Source of the DNA: Peptococcaceae bacterium
GTDB taxonomy: Bacteria; Bacillota; Dehalobacteriia; UBA4068; UBA4997
Direction: 5' to 3'
DNA length: 64,000 bases
Assembly: GCA_022797295.1 (NCBI GenBank)
Contig: JAAWKH010000005.1
Span: forward strand, 1-64,000
Position numbers and translations under genes: made by a program. Every line of letters starts with the position of its first letter. Within the stretch, counting starts at the first letter, position 1. Positions 55,989-63,957 of the stretch are shown piece by piece. The notes under the pieces are model-generated. The model did not search any database. It was given only the letters and a program-made list of their open reading frames with translations, and was not told the DNA's origin.

Positions 55989-57110
55989 TTAACCGTCAAT
56001 CTCACCCAAAACTATATCAAAGCTGGCAATGATGGAAACCAAATCCGCCACCTTGTGCCCTGGCATAATCTTTTCAAATATCGCAATGTTATCAAAAGAA
56101 GGACGGCGAAAATGCACTCGCAGCGGGTTCAGTTTGCCCTCCGAGGCCACCAGACAGCCCATAATCCCCTTGGGATTTTCTGTCTGCGCGTAAGCCTCGC
56201 CAGCTGCCGGCTTCAGCACCTTAGGAATTTTCGCCATAATCTCACCAGCCGGTTCAGCCTGCAAAGCTGCGTAAATTTCCTTAATCAGCTGCAAAATCTC
56301 CTCGCACTCCAACATTCGTTGCATATAACGCGCGTGACAATCGCCAGCCGTCAGCACCGGCACCTTAATATTAAAGCGGTCATATAAGCAATAAGGCGCG
56401 TCGCGCCGCAAATCATAATCCACGCCGGAAGCCCGCAAATTAGGACCGGTCAGCGCGTAATCCATTGCATCCTCCGCACTGATTACACCAATGCCTTTGG
56501 TACGCGTCAGGAAAATCTCATTTTCATCAATCAGCTTGTGATACATCTCAATGAAACGCGGCACTTCATCAAACAGCTTTTGCATTGTTGCGTCAAATTC
56601 TTCATTAATATCAGCTTGCACCCCGCCATAGCGAATATAGCTTTGGGTCATCCGCGCGCCACACAGCGCAGACATACAATCCAACGCATATTCACGCTGC
56701 TGAAACGGATAAAACACGCCAGAAACCGCGCCAAGATCCATAATATAAATGCCAATGCCTACCATATAAGAGGCCAGGCGCATAATCTCGCAGGTCAACA
56801 TCCGCAGCAGGTTGGCCCTGGCCGGCACCTCCACCCCAAGCAGCTTCTCCACCGCCAGTACATAAGGCAGATTGTTGTTAACCCCAGCCAAATAATCTAA
56901 ACGATCAGTGTATGGCAAACCTTGCAAATAAGTACGACTTTCCAGCAGCTTTTCCATACCCCGGTGCAGATAGCCAATTTTGGTATCTACACCCACGCAG
57001 GTTTCACCGTCCATCTCCACCAGCATATGCAAAACGCCGTGCGTGCTGGGGTGCTGCGGGCCAAAGTTCAGCTGATAAACCTCGCTGTAATGACCGTTTT
57101 CATTTGTCAT
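55989..57110 (-). CDS. nuoD: Complex I subunit NuoD
   Basis: A 49-kDa-type subunit of about 373 residues. FGPQHPSTHGVLHMLVEMDGE carries the quinone-site histidine loop. The [NiFe]-hydrogenase nickel cysteines are absent, which separates it from group 4 hydrogenase large subunits. ATG 57110 is used; a TTG three codons upstream overlaps the nuoC stop. It is a separate gene, not fused to nuoC. Confidence 0.94.
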   Translation of the reverse strand: MTNENGHYSEVYQLNFGPQHPSTHGVLHMLVEMDGETCVGVDTKIGYLHRGMEKLLESRTYLQGLPYTDRLDYLAGVNNNLPYVLAVEKLLGVEVPARANLLRMLTCEIMRLASYMVGIGIYIMDLGAVSGVFYPFQQREYALDCMSALCGARMTQSYIRYGGVQADINEEFDATMQKLFDEVPRFIEMYHKLIDENEIFLTRTKGIGVISAEDAMDYALTGPNLRASGVDYDLRRDAPYCLYDRFNIKVPVLTAGDCHARYMQRMLECEEILQLIKEIYAALQAEPAGEIMAKIPKVLKPAAGEAYAQTENPKGIMGCLVASEGKLNPLRVHFRRPSFDNIAIFEKIMPGHKVADLVSIIASFDIVLGEIDG

Positions 57111-57115
57111 ATTAA

Positions 57116-57589
57116 TCAATCCAGCCGCCTCCTGCCCTGATATTTGGTGGGCTGATGCACAAAATCCTTGCGTAGCGGCCAGCCCTCAAAGCCCTCCCAC
57201 ATCAAAATACGCTCCAATCTGGGATGATTTTTAAACACAATACCAAACATATCGTAAACCTCGCGCTCCAGCCAGTTGGCCGCCGCCCAAACCGGACAAA
57301 CACTTTCCACCAACGGCTCGTCGCGAGAAACATCAACTTTCAATACAATAATATCACCGTTTTGGTAGTTGCAAACCTGATACAGCAGACGAAAATAACC
57401 TTCATTTAAATAATCAACCGCTGTAATATCCGCCAAAAAAGCATAACCGGCGGCTTTCAGTTCCTGGCAAATCGGTAACAAGGCTTGTAACGACATCACC
57501 CTATATTCACAGTCCGTATCCGGCAACAGCTCCACCATCTGTGAAAATTTTTGCTGCACCATTGCGGCAACTTCCTGTTTACTTAACAT
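57116..57589 (-). CDS. nuoC: Complex I subunit NuoC
   Basis: A 30-kDa-type subunit of 157 residues. The signature [20 protein letters not shown] is followed by [16 protein letters not shown]. The frame is open far into nuoB, but ATG 57589, with AAGGTGG nearby, gives the family N-terminus and overlaps the nuoB stop. Confidence 0.93.
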   Translation of the reverse strand: MLSKQEVAAMVQQKFSQMVELLPDTDCEYRVMSLQALLPICQELKAAGYAFLADITAVDYLNEGYFRLLYQVCNYQNGDIIVLKVDVSRDEPLVESVCPVWAAANWLEREVYDMFGIVFKNHPRLERILMWEGFEGWPLRKDFVHQPTKYQGRRRLD

Positions 57590-58151
57590 CTCGCACCACC
57601 TTTTGCCTTTCAGGATACCGCAGCTTGGCTTTAAGCTGCAACATACCGTCGATGATCGCCTCCGGCCGCGGTGGGCAGCCTGGAATATAAACGTCCACCG
57701 GCACCACCTTATCAGCTCCGGCCACCACGGAATAGGAATCCACAAAGGGGCCGCCACTGATGGCGCAACTGCCAATGGCAATCACCCATTTAGGCTCCGG
57801 CATTTGATGATATAAAAGCTCTACAGAGGGGCGCATTTTTTCGGTTATCGTACCCGCCACCAGCATCACATCCGCCTGCCGGGGCGAGTTGCGGAAAACC
57901 TCAAAGCCAAAGCGCGACATATCAAAACGGCTTTGCGTGGTGCAAATCATTTCAATGGCGCAGCAAGCCAGACCAAACTGCAATGGCCAAAGCGACCATC
58001 CTGTGCCCCAACGAAACAATTTATCCAAGCTGGTGAACAAAATGCCCCGGCTTTCCAATTCCTCCGGCGTTAGCAAATCATGAATTTGGCTGGGGTCACC
58101 GTCCGGCATACCAACCTTGCGCGGAAACAGAATATTCGTTTTCAGTGCCAC
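57579..58151 (-). CDS. nuoB: Complex I subunit NuoB
   Basis: A 190-residue subunit holding cluster N2, which passes electrons to quinone. The ligand cysteines are in [20 protein letters not shown] and PGCPPRPE. It overlaps nuoA by 10 bases and nuoC by 11. Slightly longer than the family average at the N-terminus. Confidence 0.95.
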   Translation of the reverse strand: MALKTNILFPRKVGMPDGDPSQIHDLLTPEELESRGILFTSLDKLFRWGTGWSLWPLQFGLACCAIEMICTTQSRFDMSRFGFEVFRNSPRQADVMLVAGTITEKMRPSVELLYHQMPEPKWVIAIGSCAISGGPFVDSYSVVAGADKVVPVDVYIPGCPPRPEAIIDGMLQLKAKLRYPERQKVVRDVK

Positions 58152-58498
58152 TGCAACGCACCCTCCTTCCAGGCATAGACCAAGCCAGCTGATAAAATGC
58201 CGATAAACACAAACATTTCCAAAAGGGCTGCCAATCCCATTTTAGTGAAACACAGCGCCCAAGGCAACAGAAACATTGTTTCAACATCAAATAAAAGAAA
58301 AATCAAACCAGTCACAAAATAAGACGGTTTGAAGCGCACCCAAGCATCACCCAGTGGCAGCATACCGCACTCATAGGTGATATTTTTTTGTTTGTAAGGA
58401 TTGTGCGGCTGCAACAAGCGGGAAACTATCAGCGCCGCGCAAGCAAAAAACACTGCGCCGATAAACAGCAAGCCTACAGCTGCGTATTGAACCAACAT
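58142..58498 (-). CDS. nuoA: Complex I subunit NuoA
   Basis: A 118-residue membrane subunit with three helices. [20 protein letters not shown] is the conserved loop with the key Cys, and [12 protein letters not shown] the acidic helix. It is the first gene of the complex I operon, with AAGGAGAAAAGG before the ATG and a promoter about 60 bases upstream. Confidence 0.94.
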   Translation of the reverse strand: MLVQYAAVGLLFIGAVFFACAALIVSRLLQPHNPYKQKNITYECGMLPLGDAWVRFKPSYFVTGLIFLLFDVETMFLLPWALCFTKMGLAALLEMFVFIGILSAGLVYAWKEGALQWH

Positions 58499-58552
58499 AC
58501 CTTTTCTCCTTTTTTGGCCAATTAAAAAAACTTAAAGCCACCTTTTGTATTT

Positions 58553-58581
58553 ATTATAGTACATTTTGCAGCAATAGTAAA
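58553..58581 (-). promoter_or_regulatory. Promoter of the nuo operon
   Basis: TTTACT (58581-58576), 17 bases, TATAAT (58558-58553) on the minus strand. The rest of this A/T-rich divergent region to 58657 shows no clear plus-strand promoter. The amidase gene has AAGGAAAGGTG before its ATG. Confidence 0.6.
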
Positions 58582-58657
58582 TAGCAAATTGCAAATTATC
58601 GCATAAAATAAATTAAATCTTGCAAAAAAAATAGCAATTAAGGAAAGGTGACAATTT

Positions 58658-59224
58658 ATGGCAATAAAAATTTTCATTGATCAGGGACACAATCCGCAAA
58701 ATCCCAACGCCGGCGCAGAGGCTTTTGGCCTGCGCGAACAAGACATCAATTACGAGGTTGGCATTCTGCTGGCCGATATGCTGAACGCCAACCCCAATTT
58801 TGAGGCCCGCACCTCCCGCACTTACCCTGAAGAGCAGTTGGGCACCAGCACCACCACCAGCTTGCAAACCAGAGTGACAATGGCCAATTCCTGGGGCGCT
58901 GACTACTTTATCAGTATTCACTGCAACGCCAGCACCATCATCACGGCCAGCGGCAGCGAAGCCTATGTTTATCGATTAGGCTCGGAAGCCAGCGTTTTTG
59001 CGGAATATATGCTGGTGGGGCTACACAATGCCACCGGGCTGGAAAATCGCGGCGTGCAACAAAACTCCGGCTTGTTTGTGCTACGCCACACATATATGCC
59101 AGCCGTGCTAATGGAAATCGGCTATATCACTAACCTGGACGACGCCTTTTTAATGCGCACCGACCCACAGGCATTTGCTCGCGGCCTTTACAACGGTATT
59201 ATTGCCTATTTTGGCGTAAATTAA
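58658..59224 (+). CDS. N-acetylmuramoyl-L-alanine amidase (Amidase_3), no signal peptide
   Basis: A 188-residue zinc amidase that cuts the lactyl-amide bond of peptidoglycan. Zinc ligands His11 (DQGHN), Glu27 and His88 (SIHCNAS) and catalytic Glu153 (LMEIGYITN) are all present. There is no signal peptide, membrane segment or wall-binding repeat. Stand-alone amidases like this act in mother-cell lysis at the end of sporulation (CwlC type) or come from prophages; no phage genes are nearby, so the sporulation role is the better guess. Confidence 0.87.
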   Translation: MAIKIFIDQGHNPQNPNAGAEAFGLREQDINYEVGILLADMLNANPNFEARTSRTYPEEQLGTSTTTSLQTRVTMANSWGADYFISIHCNASTIITASGSEAYVYRLGSEASVFAEYMLVGLHNATGLENRGVQQNSGLFVLRHTYMPAVLMEIGYITNLDDAFLMRTDPQAFARGLYNGIIAYFGVN

Positions 59225-59230
59225 ACCAAC

Positions 59231-60259
59231 TCACCCCACCGGCTGCACCAAAACTGACTTTCGTTCAGTCAAATCAACCAGCGCCTGGGAAAATTCCGGC
59301 AGACAAACCACCCGCGTGTAATTAACAAACAAAACCTCATCAACTGCGTTTTCCTTAATTATATCCAAAGCATTAAAACTGCTGTGGCGTGGGTCAATCA
59401 CATATATTTCGTCATAATGCGCAGTTAAAAATGGTATAATGGTATTTGCATAGGAATCCTTGATAACAGCCAAACGGCGGCCGGTCTGAGCCTGAGTTTG
59501 CAGCTTGATATAAGGTAAATCACCGCCCATAAAAAAGGCATATTTGTTAGGCTGCTTCAGCCACCACTCCTTGTAAAGCCCCTGCGAAGTGCTGGGCTGG
59601 CCGTTGTTGTTCCAATATGTGTAGGTTATGCTGTCCGGCAGCTGGTAATAAAAAATACGATCCGGTTGAGCCATTAAGCCGGAGCTGGCCGTGGCGCTGT
59701 AAATGGAACCCAAATAATCAACGCCGCTGTCCTGCAATGGATAGTCCTGCAAATCCACCGGCTCCAATTCCATAACCGCCGCCGCCTGCAAATAGGCCAA
59801 ATAACCGGCGCGAGCCGTCCAATGATGATCCGTGCGAAAATATAAGTATTCGTCAGCGTGTTCAGCCAGCGTATCATAAATGCTAATATGTTCAAAACGC
59901 TCGTCAAGCTGAGCCTGCACTCTGGCAATCAGCTTTGATTGATTGGGAAAATAGCAGGCGTAATCATCAGGCAAGCCAAAGGCTGAAGAGGTTGGAGCCA
60001 ACAGAGAATACAGCTGCACCTCCTCCGGCAACAGCTCGGCAAAATTGTTCAGGGCTGCTGCATAAGCAGCCTCCCGTTTGTCACTAAAAGCCAAAAAATG
60101 CGCATAACCCTGCCCGCCGATTACATAATAATCCGTGTAAATTTCCATCGGCGGGTTTGGTTCTGCGGCAGTCGCCTGGCCGGGACAAGCCAGCAACAAA
60201 CAAAACAATATAAACAACCCGATATTTTTCCAATTTAGAATTTTGTTTGCAAACAACAT
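59231..60259 (-). CDS. DHHW-family exported protein
   Basis: A 342-residue protein with an N-terminal signal or anchor (LFILFCLLLACPGQATA). The TDHHWTARAGYLAY motif is the DHHW signature, and VIKDSYANTIIPFL is the second conserved segment, both found in AlgJ/SGNH-like acyltransferase relatives. These proteins are thought to help O-acetylate cell-surface polymers. No MBOAT partner gene is in the window. Convergent with the amidase gene, with only 6 bases between their ends. Confidence 0.8.
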   Translation of the reverse strand: MLFANKILNWKNIGLFILFCLLLACPGQATAAEPNPPMEIYTDYYVIGGQGYAHFLAFSDKREAAYAAALNNFAELLPEEVQLYSLLAPTSSAFGLPDDYACYFPNQSKLIARVQAQLDERFEHISIYDTLAEHADEYLYFRTDHHWTARAGYLAYLQAAAVMELEPVDLQDYPLQDSGVDYLGSIYSATASSGLMAQPDRIFYYQLPDSITYTYWNNNGQPSTSQGLYKEWWLKQPNKYAFFMGGDLPYIKLQTQAQTGRRLAVIKDSYANTIIPFLTAHYDEIYVIDPRHSSFNALDIIKENAVDEVLFVNYTRVVCLPEFSQALVDLTERKSVLVQPVG

Positions 60260-60373
60260 CTTTTCAAAACTCCTCTTTTTTTATCTTTAATATAATTATA
60301 ACGCATTGAAAGGCGCTGAACAATGCTAAAATAAAATTTTTTCAATTTTTTTTCTAAATTTTTCAAAAACCCC

Positions 60374-60402
60374 TTGACAAATTACATTTTTTTTTGTATT
60401 AT
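60374..60402 (+). promoter_or_regulatory. Promoter of the tRNA pair
   Basis: TTGACA (60374-60379), 17 bases, TATTAT (60397-60402), just upstream of tRNA-Met. An overlapping TATAAT at 60400-60405 would give a 20-base spacer and is less likely. The stretch 60260-60373 is A/T-rich and holds no gene. Confidence 0.7.
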
Positions 60403-60418
60403 AATACAGCACGGCAAC

Positions 60419-60495
60419 GGCGGTGTAGCTCAGTTGGTCAGAGCACACGGTTCATACCCGTGGTGTCACTGGTTCAAATCCAGTCACCGCTACCA
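60419..60495 (+). tRNA. tRNA-Met (anticodon CAT, elongator type)
   Basis: A 77-base tRNA with a full cloverleaf: acceptor GGCGGTG/CACCGCT with a G-U first pair, CAT in the anticodon loop (GGTTCATACCC), GGTTCAAATCC T-arm, and encoded CCA. The paired first base and arm sequences fit elongator tRNA-Met rather than initiator. A lysidine-modified Ile tRNA also has CAT but differs in the body. Confidence 0.93.
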
Positions 60496-60498
60496 TTT

Positions 60499-60575
60499 GG
60501 CACGTTGGAGAAGCGGCTTAACTCACCAGCCTCTCACGCTGGCATTCATGGGTTCGAATCCCATACGTGTCACCA
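60499..60575 (+). tRNA. tRNA-Glu (anticodon CTC)
   Basis: A 77-base tRNA: acceptor GGCACGT/ACGTGTC, anticodon stem CCAGC/GCTGG around the loop CTCTCAC giving anticodon CTC, T-arm GGGTTCGAATCCC, encoded CCA. It reads GAG and lies 3 bases after tRNA-Met. Confidence 0.93.
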
Positions 60576-60580
60576 GCCTG

Positions 60581-60616
60581 AAACCCCTCTGTTAGAAATA
60601 ACAGAGGGGTTTTTAT
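60581..60616 (+). terminator. Terminator of the tRNA operon
   Basis: AAACCCCTCTGTT (60581-60593) pairs perfectly with AACAGAGGGGTTT (60600-60612), 6-base loop, followed by a T-rich tract. Confidence 0.92.
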
Positions 60617-60630
60617 TTTGCAAAAACCTA

Positions 60631-60661
60631 TTGACTCTACCCTTAGGGTATGACTTATAAT
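60631..60661 (+). promoter_or_regulatory. MerR-type promoter with 19-base spacer and operator dyad
   Basis: TTGACT (60631-60636) and TATAAT (60656-60661) are 19 bases apart, the over-long spacing typical of MerR-regulated promoters. Inside the spacer is the dyad TACCCT-T-AGGGTA (60638-60650). It precedes a merR-family gene, so autoregulation by DNA untwisting is strongly suggested. Confidence 0.88.
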
Positions 60662-60706
60662 GTTCTTAGTTCCGGAACAAAGCATTACATTCATGGAGGC
60701 GAAACG

Positions 60707-61510
60707 ATGTTTACCGTGGGAGAATTTTCCAAAATATGTCAGGTTACGATTAAAACACTGCATTATTATGACCGCATTGGCCTGTTGCAGCCAAGCAAGG
60801 TGGACAAATTCACCGGCTACCGCTATTATAACCAAACACAGCTGGACAAAATGCTGCTTATTCAAAGGCTCAAACGTTATGGCTTCTCCCTGGTGGAAAT
60901 CGCCCAGCTGATGGAGTGTACCGAAGCGGAGCTGCTTTTGGCCAAGCTGCGCCGCCAACAACACAAATTACAACAGCAAATGCAAAGTACCCAGCTGATA
61001 ATCAATGAGCTTGACGCGCATTTGCAAAGCATTGAAAGGACTGGAAATATTATGGAATATCAAAAGAATTATGAAATTAAATTACTGGAAACGCCCAACA
61101 GAGCCGTGCTGACCTGCCGCCAGAATATGGGCGTGGGTGAATTTGGCCAGTATTACAGCAGCATTTTTGAACGCATTGCTAAAAAAAAGCTGACCCCAAA
61201 CAACATTTGCGGCGCAATTTACAATGACCGAGAATTTGACCCTGACCATTCGGATATTGAACTATTTGTGGGTGTTGAGGAAGAAAAACAAGCCGACAAG
61301 CTACTGCCAGGCTCTTTATGCGCGATGACAATTCACAAAGGCGCTTACTCCTCCCTGCACGACGCTTATGGCGCTTTAATGAACTGGATAGCTGAAAGCG
61401 ACTACGAATGCTGCGGCGCGCCTTTCGATATTTACACCAAAGGCAGCTTTCAAATGCTACCGCCCGAGCAATGGGAAACTGAGGTTTACTTCCCCGTTAA
61501 AAAGAAATAA
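60707..61510 (+). CDS. MerR-family regulator with GyrI-like effector domain
   Basis: A protein of about 267 residues. The N-terminal winged helix (FTVGEFSKICQVTIKTLHYYDRIGLLQPSK) is followed by a long coiled-coil dimer helix and, from about residue 105, a GyrI-like ligand domain (YEIKLLETPNRAVLT to the terminal WETEVYFPV). BmrR-like regulators of this form sense hydrophobic drugs. ATG 60707 has GGAGG 7 bases ahead. No efflux pump lies next to it, so its target besides itself is unknown. Confidence 0.9.
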   Translation: MFTVGEFSKICQVTIKTLHYYDRIGLLQPSKVDKFTGYRYYNQTQLDKMLLIQRLKRYGFSLVEIAQLMECTEAELLLAKLRRQQHKLQQQMQSTQLIINELDAHLQSIERTGNIMEYQKNYEIKLLETPNRAVLTCRQNMGVGEFGQYYSSIFERIAKKKLTPNNICGAIYNDREFDPDHSDIELFVGVEEEKQADKLLPGSLCAMTIHKGAYSSLHDAYGALMNWIAESDYECCGAPFDIYTKGSFQMLPPEQWETEVYFPVKKK

Positions 61511-61520
61511 GCAATCAACC

Positions 61521-61552
61521 AAGCCAACGTTTGCATAAGTAAACGTTGGCTT
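61521..61552. terminator. Terminator between merR and the reductase gene
   Basis: AAGCCAACGTTT and AAACGTTGGCTT form a perfect 12-bp stem with an 8-base loop, followed on the plus strand by TATATTATTTT. It ends the MerR transcript. Confidence 0.85.
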
Positions 61553-61594
61553 ATATTATTTTGTGAAGCTAAACAAAATAGGGCAATTACTGCA

Positions 61595-62131
61595 CTACTC
61601 TTTTTTTCGATAAACCAACTCAACAACCTCGCCAATATTTTTGCAGCTTTCTAATTTAAGATTAGTTTTGGGAAAACCAGCCGGAAAAAGTGGTATTCCG
61701 TTGCCAAGAACGGTCGGCATCACATAAATATAATATTCATCAATTAAATTCTCACGCATAAAGCAACGAATTATCTCTCCGCCGCCCATCAACCAAACAT
61801 TTCCCTTGTGCTCCTGAGAAATTAAATCTAGCACCTGTTGCCCCGGCGGCAAAGATGTGAATTGAACATTCGGGTCAGATTGATTTTGCTGGTGGGTGCA
61901 TACATAGCACGGCATTTCCTCATAGGGCCATTTATCAGGCGAAAGTTCGTTTTTTATCTGACGATAAGTTTTTCCGCCAATTATAATCGCCTTTATAGAA
62001 TTGTAAAATTTTTCATAACCAAGGTCGGGCGTTGGGCTTGGCGTGTCATATAAAAAACTGATATTGCCATCTTTTTCAGCAATATATCCATCTAAGGAAG
62101 TTGCAATATATAAAATCAGCTTATTTTTCAC
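61595..62131 (-). CDS. Dihydrofolate reductase/RibD C-terminal family protein
   Basis: A protein of about 178 residues of the RibD C-terminal/DHFR-like fold. LILYIATSLDGYIAEKDG, AIIIGGKTYRQI and WLMGGGEIIRCFM are the family marks. These stand-alone proteins (YyaP/YwjB type) have unknown substrates. The start is probably GTG 62131 with GGGAG 8 bases upstream. Confidence 0.85.
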   Translation of the reverse strand: MKNKLILYIATSLDGYIAEKDGNISFLYDTPSPTPDLGYEKFYNSIKAIIIGGKTYRQIKNELSPDKWPYEEMPCYVCTHQQNQSDPNVQFTSLPPGQQVLDLISQEHKGNVWLMGGGEIIRCFMRENLIDEYYIYVMPTVLGNGIPLFPAGFPKTNLKLESCKNIGEVVELVYRKKE

Positions 62132-62152
62132 AATCAATACTCCCTTATTATG

Positions 62153-62605
62153 TTATATCTCCTTTTGCAGATAAATCATATCTCGCAGCTGCTTTCCTGC
62201 TTCATATATTGGATGATCATAGTTTTCCAGAAAAAAATCCTTAACAATGTGCGATTGCCAAAAACCACAGCCTAAGTAAAAAGGCAGGGTCAGCGGACTA
62301 TCCCCCGTCCCCACCTGCATTATCTGGTATCTCCCGTGGTAAAAATCAGCCAACCAAGCCAGCATTTGCCGGCCCCAGCCCTGGCCCTGAAACTGCGGCA
62401 CAGTGGCCAGGTTTTTAACCTCCAAAACACCGCCGCCCTCGTCCGTCACCACGCAAACGGTTCGCAGACCATCGTCAAACAAAGCGAACATTGTGCCGCG
62501 CTCCAGATAACGATCAATCATACTTTCCTGTTCGTCAGCCAGCAGCAGCAAATCAAGATATTGCTTTTTGTTTTCCTTAACAGTTTTAACCTGCATTAAT
62601 CCCAT
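62153..62605 (-). CDS. GNAT-family N-acetyltransferase
   Basis: A 150-residue acetyltransferase. The acetyl-CoA loop is LATVPQFQGQGWGRQML (Q-x-x-G-x-G/A type), and PFYLGCGFWQSH is the C-terminal motif. Substrate unknown. Start is ATG 62605 or ATG 62596, the latter overlapping the stop of the Imm51-like gene, so the two are translationally linked. Confidence 0.83.
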   Translation of the reverse strand: MGLMQVKTVKENKKQYLDLLLLADEQESMIDRYLERGTMFALFDDGLRTVCVVTDEGGGVLEVKNLATVPQFQGQGWGRQMLAWLADFYHGRYQIMQVGTGDSPLTLPFYLGCGFWQSHIVKDFFLENYDHPIYEAGKQLRDMIYLQKEI

Positions 62606-62955
62606 TCAACGTCCCAGGCGTGTTCCCGCATAAAATCATAGAGCAATTCCGGCTCCTCCACCAGCTTGTGAATAAGCTCGTTAAACTTGTCCGCTTTGGC
62701 CTCATTTTCCGGCGTTAAATCATAATAAGCCACATACATACCGGCCTCCGGGTCGGTGTGCATATCCTCCAGCAGTTCCGGCGCATTTTGAGCTAAATAA
62801 CAGTTGAAAAAGGCCTCCCAGTTGTAGCCGTTCATATAGGCATCCTGGCATAGCTCCTCCATTTTTTCGGCAACAGCCATAACCTTAGGGTTTTCAATGT
62901 AAAAACATACTTCAGTATATTTTTCAAGGTTCATTTTTACAGCATAATCAGACAT
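62596..62955 (-). CDS. Imm51-like immunity-family protein
   Basis: A 119-residue acidic protein whose middle, MNGYNWEAFFNCYLAQNAPE, and HTDPEAGMYVAYYD match my memory of the Imm51 family of polymorphic-toxin immunity proteins. No toxin gene is adjacent, so it is an orphan, or a housekeeping relative. ATG 62955 has GGAGG 8 bases ahead. It lies between two GNAT-domain genes. Confidence 0.55.
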   Translation of the reverse strand: MSDYAVKMNLEKYTEVCFYIENPKVMAVAEKMEELCQDAYMNGYNWEAFFNCYLAQNAPELLEDMHTDPEAGMYVAYYDLTPENEAKADKFNELIHKLVEEPELLYDFMREHAWDVEWD

Positions 62956-62967
62956 AATCAAGCCCTC

Positions 62968-63957
62968 CTATAATGTATGATAATATGGACAAATATCTTC
63001 AAAATGGCCGTCTTTCATCCGAAAACCAGCCGGAATAGTGCCCAACTGCACAAAACCCAACCGTTCATAAAGATGCCGGGCGTGCAGGTTGGTGGCCACT
63101 ACGGCGTTAAACTGCAAAACACCAAAGCCCAGCAGCCGCGCCTGTTCCAGGCAATCCAGCACCAGCTTTTCGCCAATATGCAGGCCGCGGCTGGCCGCGC
63201 TCACCGCATAGCTGGCGTTGCAAATATGGCCGCAGCGGCCCTCGTTATTGGGGTGCAGAATATAAAGGCCCAAAAGCTGGCCGCTTTCCTGTTCCTCCGC
63301 CACCGCACTATGGCTTTGAGCCGCAAAAAACTGCGCACCTCTCTGCTCGTCAAGAGGCTGCTCCTGCGGGAAAGCAATGCCTTCCTCCACCACCTCGTTC
63401 CAAATCTCCAGCATCGCCAGTAAATCCTGAACGGCGTATTCTCTTACCAGAATATTCAAGTTAAAATCCTCCCAATTTTTTATCAAAAAAATTAAAAACA
63501 AATGCATTGGATAATACGCATAAAAAAACCATTTGGAAATATGCAAGTTAGTTTTGGTATGTAAATAAATGAACGGCAGAGCCAGCAACGCGAATATCTC
63601 AAAGCCGATTGCCTGCTCGCCCAGTTTTAGAGCCAGCGGGTCGTCCATATTCCCATTAAGCGCCGGCAAATAATAAAGCGTGTACAGAACCGCTCCTAAC
63701 CATGGCTTGTTGCGACACAAATAAAAAATCAGCATCAGCACCAAACCGGTAACGGCATAATCAAAATTAACAAAACTTAACAACAAAAAGCAGAGAACAA
63801 ACAACCACCATTGCCTCTCCTTAAAGCTCCAAGCACCAAAAAGGCTCACCAACAGCGTGAAAAAGATATTTAAATTAAATATATTGCCAACAAAATCATC
63901 AGCATTAAAGGCCAAAATCCAAAAATGAATTTTCAATACACACAAGCCATCAATCAT
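62968..63957 (-). CDS. TraX-like membrane fragment fused in frame to a GNAT domain
   Basis: One frame of 329 codons with two parts. Residues 1-165 hold several membrane helices like the middle and end of TraX-family acyltransferases (NIFFTLLVSLFGAW, ISKWFFYAYYPMHLFLIFLI), but the N-terminal third of TraX is missing and a TAG lies just upstream in frame. Residues 167-329 are a GNAT acetyltransferase (SRGLHIGEKLVLD, ARHLYERLGFVQLG). A TTG at 63459 with GGGAGGA 7 bases upstream would start the GNAT alone. The TraX part is probably broken or continues in another frame beyond the window. Confidence 0.65.
   Translation of the reverse strand: MIDGLCVLKIHFWILAFNADDFVGNIFNLNIFFTLLVSLFGAWSFKERQWWLFVLCFLLLSFVNFDYAVTGLVLMLIFYLCRNKPWLGAVLYTLYYLPALNGNMDDPLALKLGEQAIGFEIFALLALPFIYLHTKTNLHISKWFFYAYYPMHLFLIFLIKNWEDFNLNILVREYAVQDLLAMLEIWNEVVEEGIAFPQEQPLDEQRGAQFFAAQSHSAVAEEQESGQLLGLYILHPNNEGRCGHICNASYAVSAASRGLHIGEKLVLDCLEQARLLGFGVLQFNAVVATNLHARHLYERLGFVQLGTIPAGFRMKDGHFEDICPYYHTL

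Noticed and set aside
55989-58151. Group 4 [NiFe] hydrogenase instead of complex I
   Set aside because: The NuoD protein lacks the nickel-binding CxxC pairs and NuoH has normal quinone-site motifs.
60374-60660. Plus-strand open frames of 73 and 88 residues
   Set aside because: They run across two tRNA genes and a terminator and have no ribosome binding site.
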